Source of the DNA: Virgibacillus sp. LDC-1
GTDB lineage: Bacteria; Bacillota; Bacilli; Bacillales; Amphibacillaceae
Assembly (NCBI RefSeq): GCF_030137545.1
Contig: NZ_JARUVL010000007.1
Location: 16,376 to 80,375, forward strand
DNA: 64,000 bases
Direction: 5' to 3'
Shown: one piece after another, positions 1 through 8,587 of the stretch
Layout: the number at the start of each line of letters is the position of its first letter
Position numbering within the stretch: position 1 is the stretch's first letter
Made by a program: the position numbers and the translations under genes
Notes under the pieces: generated by a model
Databases searched by the model: none
What the model saw: only the letters and a program-made list of their open reading frames with translations
What the model was told of the DNA's origin: nothing

Positions 1-12
1 GGGTGAGAGAAG

Positions 13-630
13 ATGGAATCGTTTGTAAATGGCTATTATCAATTTGCGATTTGGACGATGCGGTTGGCTTTTTTGAATGTATGCTGGATTTTATTTAGTG
101 CGCTCGGTCTGTTCGTGCTTGGTTTTATGCCGGCGACAGCTGCGATGTTCACCATTGTAAGGAAGTGGATTCGTGGCGAAGAAGACGTCCCGATATTCCG
201 GTCGTATTGGCAGGCGTATAAGGCCGAATTTTTCAAAGCAAATGGAGCTGGCTTAATCTTATTTGGGATTGGATATGTACTCGTTTTAGAGTTTAATATA
301 TTACGAGGGCAGGAAAGCGCTCTCTATTTAATCGTTAGTTATACGGTCCTGGCTTCGCTTATTTTATATGTTGCGGTATTTATTTATTTCTTTCCAGTCT
401 TTGTTCATTTTCGCTTAAAGTTGTTGGACTATTTTAAATGGCCATTTATTATTAGCTTTACACATCCTGTCCTAACCTTATTTGTTATGGCTGTTTTATG
501 GGGTGTTTATTATATTACGTGGATTTCCATCCCGGCACTGTTTTTCTTTTTTGGCGGGAGTGTAACGGCATTATTTATTATGTGGGCAGTGTCTAAGAGC
601 TTTTCCAACTATGAATACCACGAGGCTTGA
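13..630 (+). CDS. DUF624 (YesL-like) membrane protein
   Basis: A 205-residue integral membrane protein with about five hydrophobic segments and the DUF624 look: an aromatic N-terminal helix, then FVLGFMPATAAMFTIVRKWIRG at about residues 34-55, where the P-A-T-x-A and R-x-W-x-R-G residues are typical. DUF624 genes usually sit next to carbohydrate ABC importers and glycosidases in Bacilli; the biochemical role is unknown. A GGGTGAGAGAAG ribosome site lies directly at the window edge, so the upstream operon genes (probably a transporter) are cut off. It ends 75 bp before the deacetylase and is probably co-transcribed with it. A paralogue occurs at 37669-38292 in the xylose locus. Confidence 0.85.
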   Translation: MESFVNGYYQFAIWTMRLAFLNVCWILFSALGLFVLGFMPATAAMFTIVRKWIRGEEDVPIFRSYWQAYKAEFFKANGAGLILFGIGYVLVLEFNILRGQESALYLIVSYTVLASLILYVAVFIYFFPVFVHFRLKLLDYFKWPFIISFTHPVLTLFVMAVLWGVYYITWISIPALFFFFGGSVTALFIMWAVSKSFSNYEYHEA

Positions 631-704
631 TTAGACGGTTGTCGTGTTTGCCAAGTTCTACATCGAGATCTGTAAAAAAATTTGAGTATATAGGAGAAAA
701 GGTC

Positions 705-1829
705 ATGTTAAACATCCGTGGTGCAAAACTAATAAATGGAAAGCAGTGCAATATTGTTATTAAAGATGGATATATCCAAGACGTTACCGAGGATGATGTT
801 TTTGGAGGAGATGTGATCTTAGTGCCAGAGGATGTTTTCGTATCTCCCGGTTGGATTGACTTGCACACACATGCCTTTCCTAAATTTGAACCGTATTGTG
901 CGCATCCGGATACGATTGGATACAAGTCAGGTGTTACGACGGTTGTCGATGCAGGTAGCTGTGGTGCTGATAATATCCAAGACCTTTATGAGCTGGCTCA
1001 GGACTGTAAAACGAGAGTATTTTCCTTTTTAAATATTTCTCGGATAGGCCTTCAGGTTCTGAATGAGCTCGCTGATTTATCAACGATTTCATCTGAAAAA
1101 ATATATGAATCGTTCCAAAAATACCCTGATTTGCTTGTCGGATTAAAGGCAAGGATGAGTGGCAGTGTTATCGGTGAAAATGGGCTTACGCCTTTACACA
1201 TGGCAAGAGCATGTGCGGTTACGTTACATAAGCCTGTTATGGTCCATATTGGCAGTGCCCCCCCGAAATTAAAGGATATTTTAGAGGTGTTGGAGAAGGG
1301 GGATATTGTGACCCATTGTTTTAATGAGAAAGAGGGCAATAACATATTTATGGATGATCCGATTTTACATGATGCATTACAACGAGCGATAAAGCGTGGT
1401 GTATATCTGGATGTCGGTCATGGAACGTCTAGCTTTTCATTTCATACCGCTCAAAGGGCAAAGCAAGCGAACATACCGTTTGAGACAATAAGCACAGATA
1501 TATATGATTTTAATCGAATGCATGGACCTGTATATGACATGGCAACAACTTTAAATAAGTTTTTGGCGTTAGGTTTTTCTCTCGAAGAGGTGATCCGTCG
1601 GGTAACCGAAAAGCCAGCACGTGTGTTGAATCAACCACAGCTTGGTTCGTTGAAAAAAGGCTCTGTTGCTGATCTAACCTTTTTTAAGGTGGAACATACA
1701 CCGATTGATTTAATAGATTCCATGGGTAATACAATGCATGTTTCCATGCAAATTAAACCATATGCTGTCCTACTTGGAGGTGAGTATATTGTGTGTCGCA
1801 ACGCATATGAACTTAAAGAAAGTGATTAA
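705..1829 (+). CDS. amidohydrolase/deacetylase family metallohydrolase
   Basis: A 374-residue amidohydrolase-superfamily enzyme. Metal-site residues are visible in order: HTH at 54-56, a lysine in LVGLKAR (K148, the usual carbamylated position), H181 (MVHIG), H204 (VTHC) and D265 (STDIYD). I placed the start at ATG 705, behind AGGAGA at 692-697; the frame stays open upstream to 627 but without a ribosome site. This family sits with SelA-like ammonia-lyase and KDGP-aldolase genes in Firmicutes and is annotated as deacetylase or adenine-deaminase-like without firm substrate. Inferred from context, it would remove the acetyl group from N-acetylglucosaminate or its oligomer-derived form. The gene overlaps the next one, so translation is probably coupled. 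Confidence 0.85.
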   Translation: MLNIRGAKLINGKQCNIVIKDGYIQDVTEDDVFGGDVILVPEDVFVSPGWIDLHTHAFPKFEPYCAHPDTIGYKSGVTTVVDAGSCGADNIQDLYELAQDCKTRVFSFLNISRIGLQVLNELADLSTISSEKIYESFQKYPDLLVGLKARMSGSVIGENGLTPLHMARACAVTLHKPVMVHIGSAPPKLKDILEVLEKGDIVTHCFNEKEGNNIFMDDPILHDALQRAIKRGVYLDVGHGTSSFSFHTAQRAKQANIPFETISTDIYDFNRMHGPVYDMATTLNKFLALGFSLEEVIRRVTEKPARVLNQPQLGSLKKGSVADLTFFKVEHTPIDLIDSMGNTMHVSMQIKPYAVLLGGEYIVCRNAYELKESD

Positions 1830-2892
1830 TGCAAGTGGTCGCATGAGTATATTAGGTGTATCAACGCTATCTGATGATGTGCTAGAAGCAATGAAATATG
1901 GCGGGCAGCATTACTTTGAAATGAAAGAGCTACATGAAGAAGCGGGAAGGATAATCTCTACCTATATGCATACAGAAGCGGCAATGGTAACAAACTCTGC
2001 TTCATCTGCGATTACTTTAGCTGTAGCTGGAATAATGACAAGAAATGAAGTACCAGTAGAGCAGCTATTTGAACAGCGGCACCAACAATCAGGCCATATC
2101 CTTATAATGACAGGTCATTTGATTGATTACGGGGCGCCGGTAGAATTGATGATTCGCTTAGGTGGCGGAAACGTTAAGACGGTCGGTTATGCAAATGGAT
2201 GTACACTAGAGCAGATAAAGCATGCGGTAGATGACGATACAATCGCCATGCTGTTTGTACAGTCTCATCATTGTGTGCAAAAAAATATGCCTTCCTTAAA
2301 AGCAGTTGGTGCGTTAATGAAGGAATTGCAGCTACCCTTTATCGTGGATGCGGCGGCTGAAGCGGATATGACCGGCTATGCAAGCGATGCCGATTTATTG
2401 ATTTATAGTGGCTCGAAAGCTATTGAGGGACCAACAACAGGCATACTGGCAGGTAAGAAGAAGTATGTTGAATTTGCAAAACAACATTACCGTGGAATTG
2501 GTAGAGCGATGAAGGTTGGTAAAGAATCTATTTTTGGCTTGTTAAAAGCGTTAGCGGACTATGATGCGTTTCATGCACAGGATGAACAAAGCAAGCAGTT
2601 GGCTATTATCAAACAGCTGCAATGCTTAAATGATGTACCAGGTGTAGAGGTAACCATTCACCAGGATGAAGCTGGCAGAGCCATTAATCGTGCGCGTGTT
2701 ACCATTGATCACCATTTGGCCTCTTATGATGCAGCATATGTTGTCCATGCGTTGAAAGAGGGAGACGTTGCAGTTTATACGCGTGATTACAATGTGAATA
2801 ACGGTTTTTTTGATATTGATCCACGATCCTTAGACATGGCGGATGCCCAATACATCAGTGACAGGATCAAACAGATTATGGAGGTGGCTTAA
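1789..2892 (+). CDS. dgaE: D-glucosaminate(-6-phosphate) ammonia-lyase, SelA-like PLP enzyme
   Basis: A 367-residue fold-type I PLP enzyme of the SelA/DgaE group. D187 (IVDAAAEAD) should bind the pyridine nitrogen and K210 in YSGSKAIEGP should carry the Schiff base. Characterised DgaE converts D-glucosaminate-6-P to 2-keto-3-deoxygluconate-6-P with release of ammonia; here the kinase in the operon suggests the unphosphorylated substrate may be used. The start is TTG 1789, five bases after GGAGGTGA (1776-1783); ATG 1738 and ATG 1807 have no spaced ribosome site. It overlaps the end of the deacetylase by 41 bp, and its TAA shares one base with the next ATG. Confidence 0.85.
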   Translation: MCVATHMNLKKVINASGRMSILGVSTLSDDVLEAMKYGGQHYFEMKELHEEAGRIISTYMHTEAAMVTNSASSAITLAVAGIMTRNEVPVEQLFEQRHQQSGHILIMTGHLIDYGAPVELMIRLGGGNVKTVGYANGCTLEQIKHAVDDDTIAMLFVQSHHCVQKNMPSLKAVGALMKELQLPFIVDAAAEADMTGYASDADLLIYSGSKAIEGPTTGILAGKKKYVEFAKQHYRGIGRAMKVGKESIFGLLKALADYDAFHAQDEQSKQLAIIKQLQCLNDVPGVEVTIHQDEAGRAINRARVTIDHHLASYDAAYVVHALKEGDVAVYTRDYNVNNGFFDIDPRSLDMADAQYISDRIKQIMEVA

Positions 2893-3626
2893 TGCAGGCA
2901 GCACGTTTTTACAATGACAGAATTTCCTTGAATGTATTGGCAAATAGCATTGAAAATGCCAAGGACATATATGATGTTGCAGCCGGTCATGTGATCATTG
3001 GCATCCTTGCTTCAAACTATACCGATGTCAATGAGGCGGTACATGATGTACAACGGTATTCTGAGGCATTAGACGGCGCGGTCTCGCTTGGTCTCGGTGC
3101 TGGAGATCCGAATCAGTGGAAAATGGTTGCGGATATTTCCAAGCAGGTCACGACCGAACACATTAATCAAGTGTTTCCGGCAGTTGCCTATACAAGGGCT
3201 TGTGTCCAAGATGAGAACACCTTTATCAATTGTCTCGTCAAGCCTGCAGAAAAGCTTGGTTATGTGAATATTGCTACTGGACCGCTATCTACAGCTGGAT
3301 CTGCCATCGATATCCCGGTTCGTTCTGCGATTACGCTCATTCGTGAAATGGGTGGAAATGCGTTAAAGCTGTTTCCTTTAAAGGGGCTGGCGAGGCGTGA
3401 GCATTATATTAAAATTGCTGAAGCATGCGCCGAAGAAGGTTTCACATTAGAACCGACTGGTGGTATTACTGTTAATAATTTTGAAGAAATTGTATCATTG
3501 GCATTAGAAGCGGGGGTCCCCAAAGTCATACCACATGTATATTCATCCATCATAGATGCTTCAACAGGTAGAACACGCATTGAAGAGGTCGAGAAGCTTT
3601 TTAATATTATGATGAAAATAGGGTGA
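2892..3626 (+). CDS. dgaF: KDPG-type aldolase (DgaF family)
   Basis: A 244-residue TIM-barrel aldolase of the DgaF/KDGP-aldolase family. The motif KLFP at residues 159-162 supplies the likely Schiff-base lysine, followed by the glycine-rich phosphate-binding stretch PTGGITVNNFEEI. It would split 2-keto-3-deoxy-6-phosphogluconate into pyruvate and glyceraldehyde-3-phosphate. Translation is coupled to the upstream lyase: ATG 2892 uses the last A of its stop, with GGAGGTGG at 2880-2887. The downstream KDG kinase starts 4 bp later, so the lyase, kinase and aldolase form a closed pathway. Confidence 0.87.
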   Translation: MQAARFYNDRISLNVLANSIENAKDIYDVAAGHVIIGILASNYTDVNEAVHDVQRYSEALDGAVSLGLGAGDPNQWKMVADISKQVTTEHINQVFPAVAYTRACVQDENTFINCLVKPAEKLGYVNIATGPLSTAGSAIDIPVRSAITLIREMGGNALKLFPLKGLARREHYIKIAEACAEEGFTLEPTGGITVNNFEEIVSLALEAGVPKVIPHVYSSIIDASTGRTRIEEVEKLFNIMMKIG

Positions 3627-3630
3627 GGGA

Positions 3631-4656
3631 ATGATAGGAGTGAACAAACGTATTAAAGCCTATGGTGAAGTTATGATGAGACTTGAGGCGCCTGATTATT
3701 TAAAGCTGGAGCAGGCACGGACCTTGAAGGTTTTATATTCAGGCACAGGGGTGAATGTATTAAGCGCTCTATCAAGATTCGGCCACCAGACATCGCTCCT
3801 GACAAAGCTGCCAGATAATAGTGTAGGAGATGCGGCAATAGCTTATATTCGGTCACTAGGTATTTCAACGTCTGATATTGTACGGGGTGGAGCTTATATC
3901 GGCATGTACTTTCTAGAGAAAGGGTTTCATGTAAGAAGTACTAACGTGACGTACTCCAACCGTAAGGAAAGTAGCTTTTGTACGTCTGTTCCAGAAGAAT
4001 ATGATTTAGAAGCTACATTACAGGACACATCCATGGTTCATTTTTGTGGAATCATGCTCTCTATTTCGGAGCAAATGCGATACAATGCATTATATGCAGC
4101 TGAAAAAGCAAAGCAGCTAGGGAGCTTCGTTGTCTTTGATTTTAATTATCGACCAAAGCTGTGGGAAAAAAGCGATGTGCAAGCAAAAGCGTGCTATGAA
4201 AAGATGCTTGGGCATGTTGATGTATGCTTTATGACAGAGAAGGATGCACGATATATCCTGGAAATGGGAGATCGCGAGCTGACAGATCGGAAGCAGCAGA
4301 TTGAAGCGGTCATTCCTCTCGTATCGAATCGTTATCATATTCCAATTATTGCAGGTACAATGCGAGAAAAGGACCCTGATGGAAAGCATAGCATTCAAGG
4401 ATATATGTATCATGACGGTTCTTTTCATTACTCCACAGTGTATGAGTATAAAACGCTGGAACGGGTCGGTACAGGTGACGCATTTGCGAGCGGCATCATG
4501 CATGGGCTAATAAGTGAGCACGCTCCTGCAGAGATGGTTGAATTTGCGATAGCATCCTGTGTGCTGGCCCATACAACTTACGGGGATTCCCCAATTTGCA
4601 CGGAGGCTGAGATTTGGTCTTTGGTCAACAATACAGATGTAGAGATGGAAAGGTAG
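3631..4656 (+). CDS. kdgK: 2-dehydro-3-deoxygluconokinase (PfkB family)
   Basis: A 341-residue PfkB/ribokinase-family sugar kinase. The N-terminal G-x-G-x-N element (residues 38-42), DFNYRPKLW near residue 170 (typical of KDG kinases) and the C-terminal GTGDAFASG with catalytic D283 are all present. It would phosphorylate 2-keto-3-deoxygluconate to KDPG, the substrate of the preceding aldolase. Its presence argues that the ammonia-lyase makes free KDG, unlike the PTS-linked dga operon of enterobacteria, where the sugar acid arrives phosphorylated. The start ATG 3631 follows GGTGAGGG; GTG 3640 is a less likely alternative. Confidence 0.88.
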   Translation: MIGVNKRIKAYGEVMMRLEAPDYLKLEQARTLKVLYSGTGVNVLSALSRFGHQTSLLTKLPDNSVGDAAIAYIRSLGISTSDIVRGGAYIGMYFLEKGFHVRSTNVTYSNRKESSFCTSVPEEYDLEATLQDTSMVHFCGIMLSISEQMRYNALYAAEKAKQLGSFVVFDFNYRPKLWEKSDVQAKACYEKMLGHVDVCFMTEKDARYILEMGDRELTDRKQQIEAVIPLVSNRYHIPIIAGTMREKDPDGKHSIQGYMYHDGSFHYSTVYEYKTLERVGTGDAFASGIMHGLISEHAPAEMVEFAIASCVLAHTTYGDSPICTEAEIWSLVNNTDVEMER

Positions 4657-4662
4657 ATTCTT

Positions 4663-5373
4663 ATGAAATTAACGTTAAAAAAAGGCCCACTATATGTACA
4701 AGTGAAAGAGATTTTAAAAAAGCGTATTATTAGTGGCGTCTATCCAAAGAACAGCTTAATTCCATCAGAATTGGAATTAAAAGAAGAGTTCAATGTAAGT
4801 CTCATAACGATTCGTCGCGCGGTGGAAGAGCTTTCGCATCAAGGATATGTCGAGAAGCGGAGCGGTGTAGGAACGACTGTCTTAGATAACCATGCTGTTT
4901 CTAAATTATCTAAAGGACAACGATTCTCGGAGTATTTAATAAAAGAAGGCTATCACTTAAAAAAAGAATCTGCTTCTCTTTCTACCGTACACCTAGAGGA
5001 ATCCTCAGAACTAGCAAAGCATTATGGGAAAACATGCAATTGTGTTGAAAGGCTTTATACGTTGAATGACAAGCCATATATTCATTTTAAGCATTATATT
5101 CCAAAGAACGTCACATTGCCTGATAACCCGGATGCGCTTTTAGACTCTTTATATGAAATCTTTTTTCAACAAGGTATTACCTTTCATCGCTTCAAGGATG
5201 AGTTTGGCGTAGAAGTTCCGGATCAGTCGATTGCTGACGCGCTGGAAATAGAGCGAAAACCACTTTTACACCGGATTAGATATTCTTATGACGTAAATGA
5301 AACACTTATCGAATACTCGGTGGCTGTTTATAATACAGACATTCATCGATATGTCGTTAACTTTGATGTGTAA
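4663..5373 (+). CDS. GntR-family regulator with UTRA domain
   Basis: A 236-residue HutC/GntR regulator. The winged helix occupies about residues 8-75 (PLYVQVKEILKKRI, then the S-E-x-E-L and T-I-R-R-A recognition elements), and the UTRA effector domain occupies about 90-235 (ending E-Y-S-V-A-V-Y). It is the last gene of the sugar-acid operon (6 bp after the kinase), so it probably governs that operon and perhaps the LPMO and GH20 genes that follow. Effectors of such proteins are usually phosphosugars or sugar acids, so KDG, KDPG or a glucosamine derivative is the natural guess. Confidence 0.85.
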   Translation: MKLTLKKGPLYVQVKEILKKRIISGVYPKNSLIPSELELKEEFNVSLITIRRAVEELSHQGYVEKRSGVGTTVLDNHAVSKLSKGQRFSEYLIKEGYHLKKESASLSTVHLEESSELAKHYGKTCNCVERLYTLNDKPYIHFKHYIPKNVTLPDNPDALLDSLYEIFFQQGITFHRFKDEFGVEVPDQSIADALEIERKPLLHRIRYSYDVNETLIEYSVAVYNTDIHRYVVNFDV

Positions 5374-5389
5374 CCATTAGCCGCATAAA

Positions 5390-5440
5390 ATCTATCTTCG
5401 TAAAGGGTACGCCCTTTATGGAGTAGTAGATGTTATTTTG
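5390..5440 (+). terminator. probable terminator of the sugar-acid operon
   Basis: A two-part hairpin: outer arms ATCTA (5390-5394) and TAGAT (5427-5431), inner arms TAAAGGG (5401-5407) and CCCTTTA (5412-5418), followed by GTTATTTTG. The T tract is weak. Confidence 0.5.
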
Positions 5441-5460
5441 TCGGAATATTCGATATTTTG

Positions 5461-5486
5461 TATTTATATTATTTTTAATATAAATA
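5461..5486. promoter_or_regulatory. 11-bp perfect inverted repeat upstream of the LPMO gene
   Basis: TATTTATATTA (5461-5471) and TAATATAAATA (5476-5486) are perfect reverse complements around a TTTT centre. The site is about 165 bp upstream of the LPMO start and downstream of the GntR gene. It could be an operator, possibly for that GntR protein, though it is entirely A/T and could also be promoter-associated AT-rich DNA. The rest of 5432-5640 holds no gene that I can support. Confidence 0.35.
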
Positions 5487-5652
5487 ATTTAAAGCGAAAG
5501 GTGAATACGATCTAAAAAGAAAGGAGGGTGTCTTACGTTTAAACAATCACTCTAGTTCTAGAAAACTTTTTCTGTAAAAGGGATACTACAAGTTGAAGCT
5601 ACCGAATCAATAAACATATCTTTCGCTAAAAAATGATTTTAGGAGGCTAAAC

Positions 5653-6465
5653 ATGCGTTTATCGTTTTCGAAATTGATGGCAATTCCTTTTGGTGTATTG
5701 ATGATGGTAATCAGTTTCATGGTGTTTGCTAGCACGGTTTCCGCTCACGGCTATGTTAATCAACCGCAGAGTAGAGCGTTGTTATGTGCGGATGGTGCGA
5801 ATTATGATTGTGGGCCAATCATTTATGAGCCACAAAGTCTTGAAGCACCAGGAAATTTCCCAATAGGTGGGCCACCAGATGGCAAAATTGCCAGTGCGAA
5901 TATCTTTTTTGAACTAGATGAACAAACGGCTGATAGATGGGCGAAGGTGCCAATGACGAGCGGTCCTTACACGTTTGAGTGGACCTTAACGGCAGCACAT
6001 GCAACAGAAAAATGGGATTACTATATTACGAAGGAAAACTGGGATCCGAATGCCCCTTTAAAGCGGTCGGATTTTGAAAAGTTTTGTACCGTTAACGATA
6101 ACGGCGAGCGTCCGCCATTTACAGTAAACCATGATTGTGTTGTGCCAGAAAGAACAGGATACCATGTTATTCTTGCTTATTGGGAGGTAGCTGATACAGC
6201 GAATGCTTTTTATAATGTCATTGATGTAAACTTTGACGGTGGATATGTTGAACCGGGTAATCCTGGTGACCCAGGTACGGAGGATCCGCCAGCTTGGGAT
6301 GCAAATACAACCTATCTTGGTGGTGATCGTGTGACCTATAATGGGGCTGTCTATGAAGCAAAGTGGTGGACACGTAATGAAACCCCGGGAGAAGCAACTG
6401 TGTGGCAATTAGTCACCAGCGGAGCGGGAGTACCGAACACGTTTAGTAGTTTACTAGCATGGTAA
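5653..6465 (+). CDS. secreted AA10 lytic polysaccharide monooxygenase with chitin-binding module
   Basis: A 270-residue secreted protein. The signal peptide (residues 1-31) ends STVSA, so the mature protein begins with H32 ([10 protein letters not shown]), the N-terminal histidine of the copper histidine brace; H116 in TAAHATEKW is the second ligand and the NAFYNVID segment carries the usual axial Phe. The AA10 domain spans about 32-205, followed by a Gly/Pro linker and a CBM5/12-like module (W-D-A-N-T-T-Y, then Y-E-A-K-W-W-T) at about 219-262. AA10 enzymes oxidise chitin (some cellulose) at C1. The AGGAGG site at 5641-5646 fixes the start. The CBM and the GH20 neighbour favour chitin. Confidence 0.93.
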   Translation: MRLSFSKLMAIPFGVLMMVISFMVFASTVSAHGYVNQPQSRALLCADGANYDCGPIIYEPQSLEAPGNFPIGGPPDGKIASANIFFELDEQTADRWAKVPMTSGPYTFEWTLTAAHATEKWDYYITKENWDPNAPLKRSDFEKFCTVNDNGERPPFTVNHDCVVPERTGYHVILAYWEVADTANAFYNVIDVNFDGGYVEPGNPGDPGTEDPPAWDANTTYLGGDRVTYNGAVYEAKWWTRNETPGEATVWQLVTSGAGVPNTFSSLLAW

Positions 6466-6528
6466 CGACATTGTTTCTATTAATAGAGGATAACGTAGAT
6501 AAGCGTTTAAAATAAATGATTTCCGAAC

Positions 6529-6570
6529 AGCCCCTTTTTCCGTTTCCCCCTGGAAACTGGGGCTTCCTTT
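6529..6570 (+). terminator. terminator after the LPMO gene
   Basis: Stem AGCCCC (6529-6534) with GGGGCT (6559-6564), and inner stem GTTTCC (6542-6547) with GGAAAC (6552-6557), followed by TCCTTTG. It separates the LPMO transcript from the GH20 gene. Confidence 0.75.
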
Positions 6571-6654
6571 GTGAAATAGTAGGAGCTCGGAATAATAGAA
6601 CGATAGAAAAATAAATGGATTAATCTGAAAAATCCAAACAAAGGAGAGATGGAA

Positions 6655-8568
6655 TTGAAGCTAACGTTTACAGGTGATGTAGCAGAGGTGTTAGACGGTA
6701 TTTTAATTCTTGAACAGCAATTAGACTTTGAAGTAACCGATGATCCTAACAGCCTTCCAGTTACGATAAAAAAACAACCAGGTCCTTATACAAGGTTGAA
6801 AGTATCGTTATCAGAAGGAAAGGGAGAGATTGTCTATGGGAAAAATACGTCTTTTTTTAGAGGGCTAGGTTTATTTCTGGAGCATTGTTCAGCTTCAGAT
6901 GCGTTTGAAATAGAGGAAGAGGCACAATTTACGACGATTGGACCGATGTTTGATTTATCGAGGAATGCGGTAATGAAGGTCGATCGTTTTGAAGAGATGT
7001 TTCAAACGTTGGCGCTAATGGGGTTCAACACAGCGATGCTATATATGGAGGACGTGTATGAAATTGAAGATGAACCGTATTTTGGCTATATGCGTGGGCG
7101 CTATTCTTATGAAGAACTAAAGCGGTTGGATGATTACGCTAATCAGTTTGGTATTGAACTCATTCCTTGTATTCAAACGTTGGCACATTTAGAGGAATTC
7201 CTAAAGTGGCCTGCTGCTACCCATTTAAAGGATACGAGGGGCGTTTTGCTCGTTGAAAGCGACGCCACCTACGATTTTCTTGAAAAGATGATTGCGGCTG
7301 TTAGTAAGCCGTTTCGCAGCAAGCGTATTCATATTGGTATGGACGAAGCCGAAGAGCTGGGAAGAGGGATTTATTTAAACGAGCATGGCTATAAAGAACG
7401 CCTGCATATTATGATTAATCATTTGCAAAAGGTGTTGGATATTACTGCAAAACATGATTTGAACCCGATGATGTGGAGTGATATGTTGATTAAGCTTGCT
7501 TCAAAAAGCGGGGATGCTCATTATGATTTATCAACAGAAATTCCACAGGAAATGGTTGAGATAATGCCTGAAAATGTAACATTTACGTACTGGGATTACG
7601 CCCATACAAACGTCGAGCATTATGTAGCAATGATTCAAAAGCATAAGGCATTTGGAAGAACCCCAACGTTTGCAGGCGGAATCTGGGTTTGGAATACTTT
7701 TGCGACCAACTACGGTCTATCCTTGCCAGCAAGTGATGCGGCTTTACAAGCTTGTAAGGAAGAGGGTGTGCAGGAGGTTTTTGTAACGTTATGGGGAGAT
7801 GATGGCTATGAAAATAACTATTTCACCGCATTACTCGGGTTGCAAATGTACGCAGAGCATGCTTATGCCAAGACATTAGACCGGGATAAATTAAAGCAAC
7901 GACTCGCATTTTGTACAGGGCTGGATGAAGAGAACTTCCTCTTGCTGAATAAACTCGATACACCTCCAGGAGTAGAAGAGGATAACAAAGAACAGACGAA
8001 TCCATCCAAGTTTTTGCTATGGCAGGATGTGCTATTAGGGGTATTTGATAAGCATATTGAAGGATTGGATTTAGCACCTTATTACAAAGATTTAGAAGAA
8101 CAGTTCAAGTGTTCAAGAAACAAAGCCCATAAGTTGGATTATATTTTTGATGTACCTGAAAAACTAGCAGGTGTACTAAGCTTGAAGGCAACGGTTGGTG
8201 TTGAATTAAAGGCTGCGTATGATAATGATGAGAAGCGGGAATTACGCAGGATTGCAGAGGATGTTCTACCATCAATTTTGGAAAAAGTTGAGGACTTACG
8301 ACAGGCGCATAGAAGGCAGTGGTTATCGATGCATAAGCCTTTTGGGTGGGAGGTTATCGACATTCGTTATGGTGGGGTGAAAACGAGACTCGATACAGCC
8401 ATTTATCGTATTAACGCTTATTTAAATGGCGATATTGATCTAATCGACGAATTAGAACAGGAGCGCTTATTCTATCATAATATAGAAAATTCAACGGGGC
8501 TTGGCTGGTCTAGCTATTATTATCGTATGGCATCTCCAAATGTGTTCTTTCACGTACTACCAATTTAA
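6655..8568 (+). CDS. GH20 beta-N-acetylhexosaminidase (GcnA-like, cytoplasmic)
   Basis: A glycoside hydrolase family 20 enzyme of 637 residues with no signal peptide. The catalytic D-E pair lies in HIGMDEAEELG (D230-E231), which supports substrate-assisted catalysis with the 2-acetamido group. The GGIWVWN and FVTLWGDDGYENN segments form the rest of the aromatic/acidic subsite, and length and layout match GcnA-type exo-N-acetylglucosaminidases. I prefer TTG 6655 as the start because AAGGAG (6641-6646) is 8 bases upstream; the in-frame ATG 6649 is only 2 bases from it. It would trim GlcNAc from imported chitooligosaccharides, including oxidised ones. The lactonase gene starts 19 bp downstream. 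Confidence 0.88.
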   Translation: MKLTFTGDVAEVLDGILILEQQLDFEVTDDPNSLPVTIKKQPGPYTRLKVSLSEGKGEIVYGKNTSFFRGLGLFLEHCSASDAFEIEEEAQFTTIGPMFDLSRNAVMKVDRFEEMFQTLALMGFNTAMLYMEDVYEIEDEPYFGYMRGRYSYEELKRLDDYANQFGIELIPCIQTLAHLEEFLKWPAATHLKDTRGVLLVESDATYDFLEKMIAAVSKPFRSKRIHIGMDEAEELGRGIYLNEHGYKERLHIMINHLQKVLDITAKHDLNPMMWSDMLIKLASKSGDAHYDLSTEIPQEMVEIMPENVTFTYWDYAHTNVEHYVAMIQKHKAFGRTPTFAGGIWVWNTFATNYGLSLPASDAALQACKEEGVQEVFVTLWGDDGYENNYFTALLGLQMYAEHAYAKTLDRDKLKQRLAFCTGLDEENFLLLNKLDTPPGVEEDNKEQTNPSKFLLWQDVLLGVFDKHIEGLDLAPYYKDLEEQFKCSRNKAHKLDYIFDVPEKLAGVLSLKATVGVELKAAYDNDEKRELRRIAEDVLPSILEKVEDLRQAHRRQWLSMHKPFGWEVIDIRYGGVKTRLDTAIYRINAYLNGDIDLIDELEQERLFYHNIENSTGLGWSSYYYRMASPNVFFHVLPI

Positions 8569-8587
8569 TCACAAAGGATGAATCAAT

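Noticed and set aside
5540..5580. GTTCTAGAA-like dyad before the LPMO gene as an operator
   Set aside because: The symmetry is short and imperfect; the 5461-5486 repeat is the better candidate.
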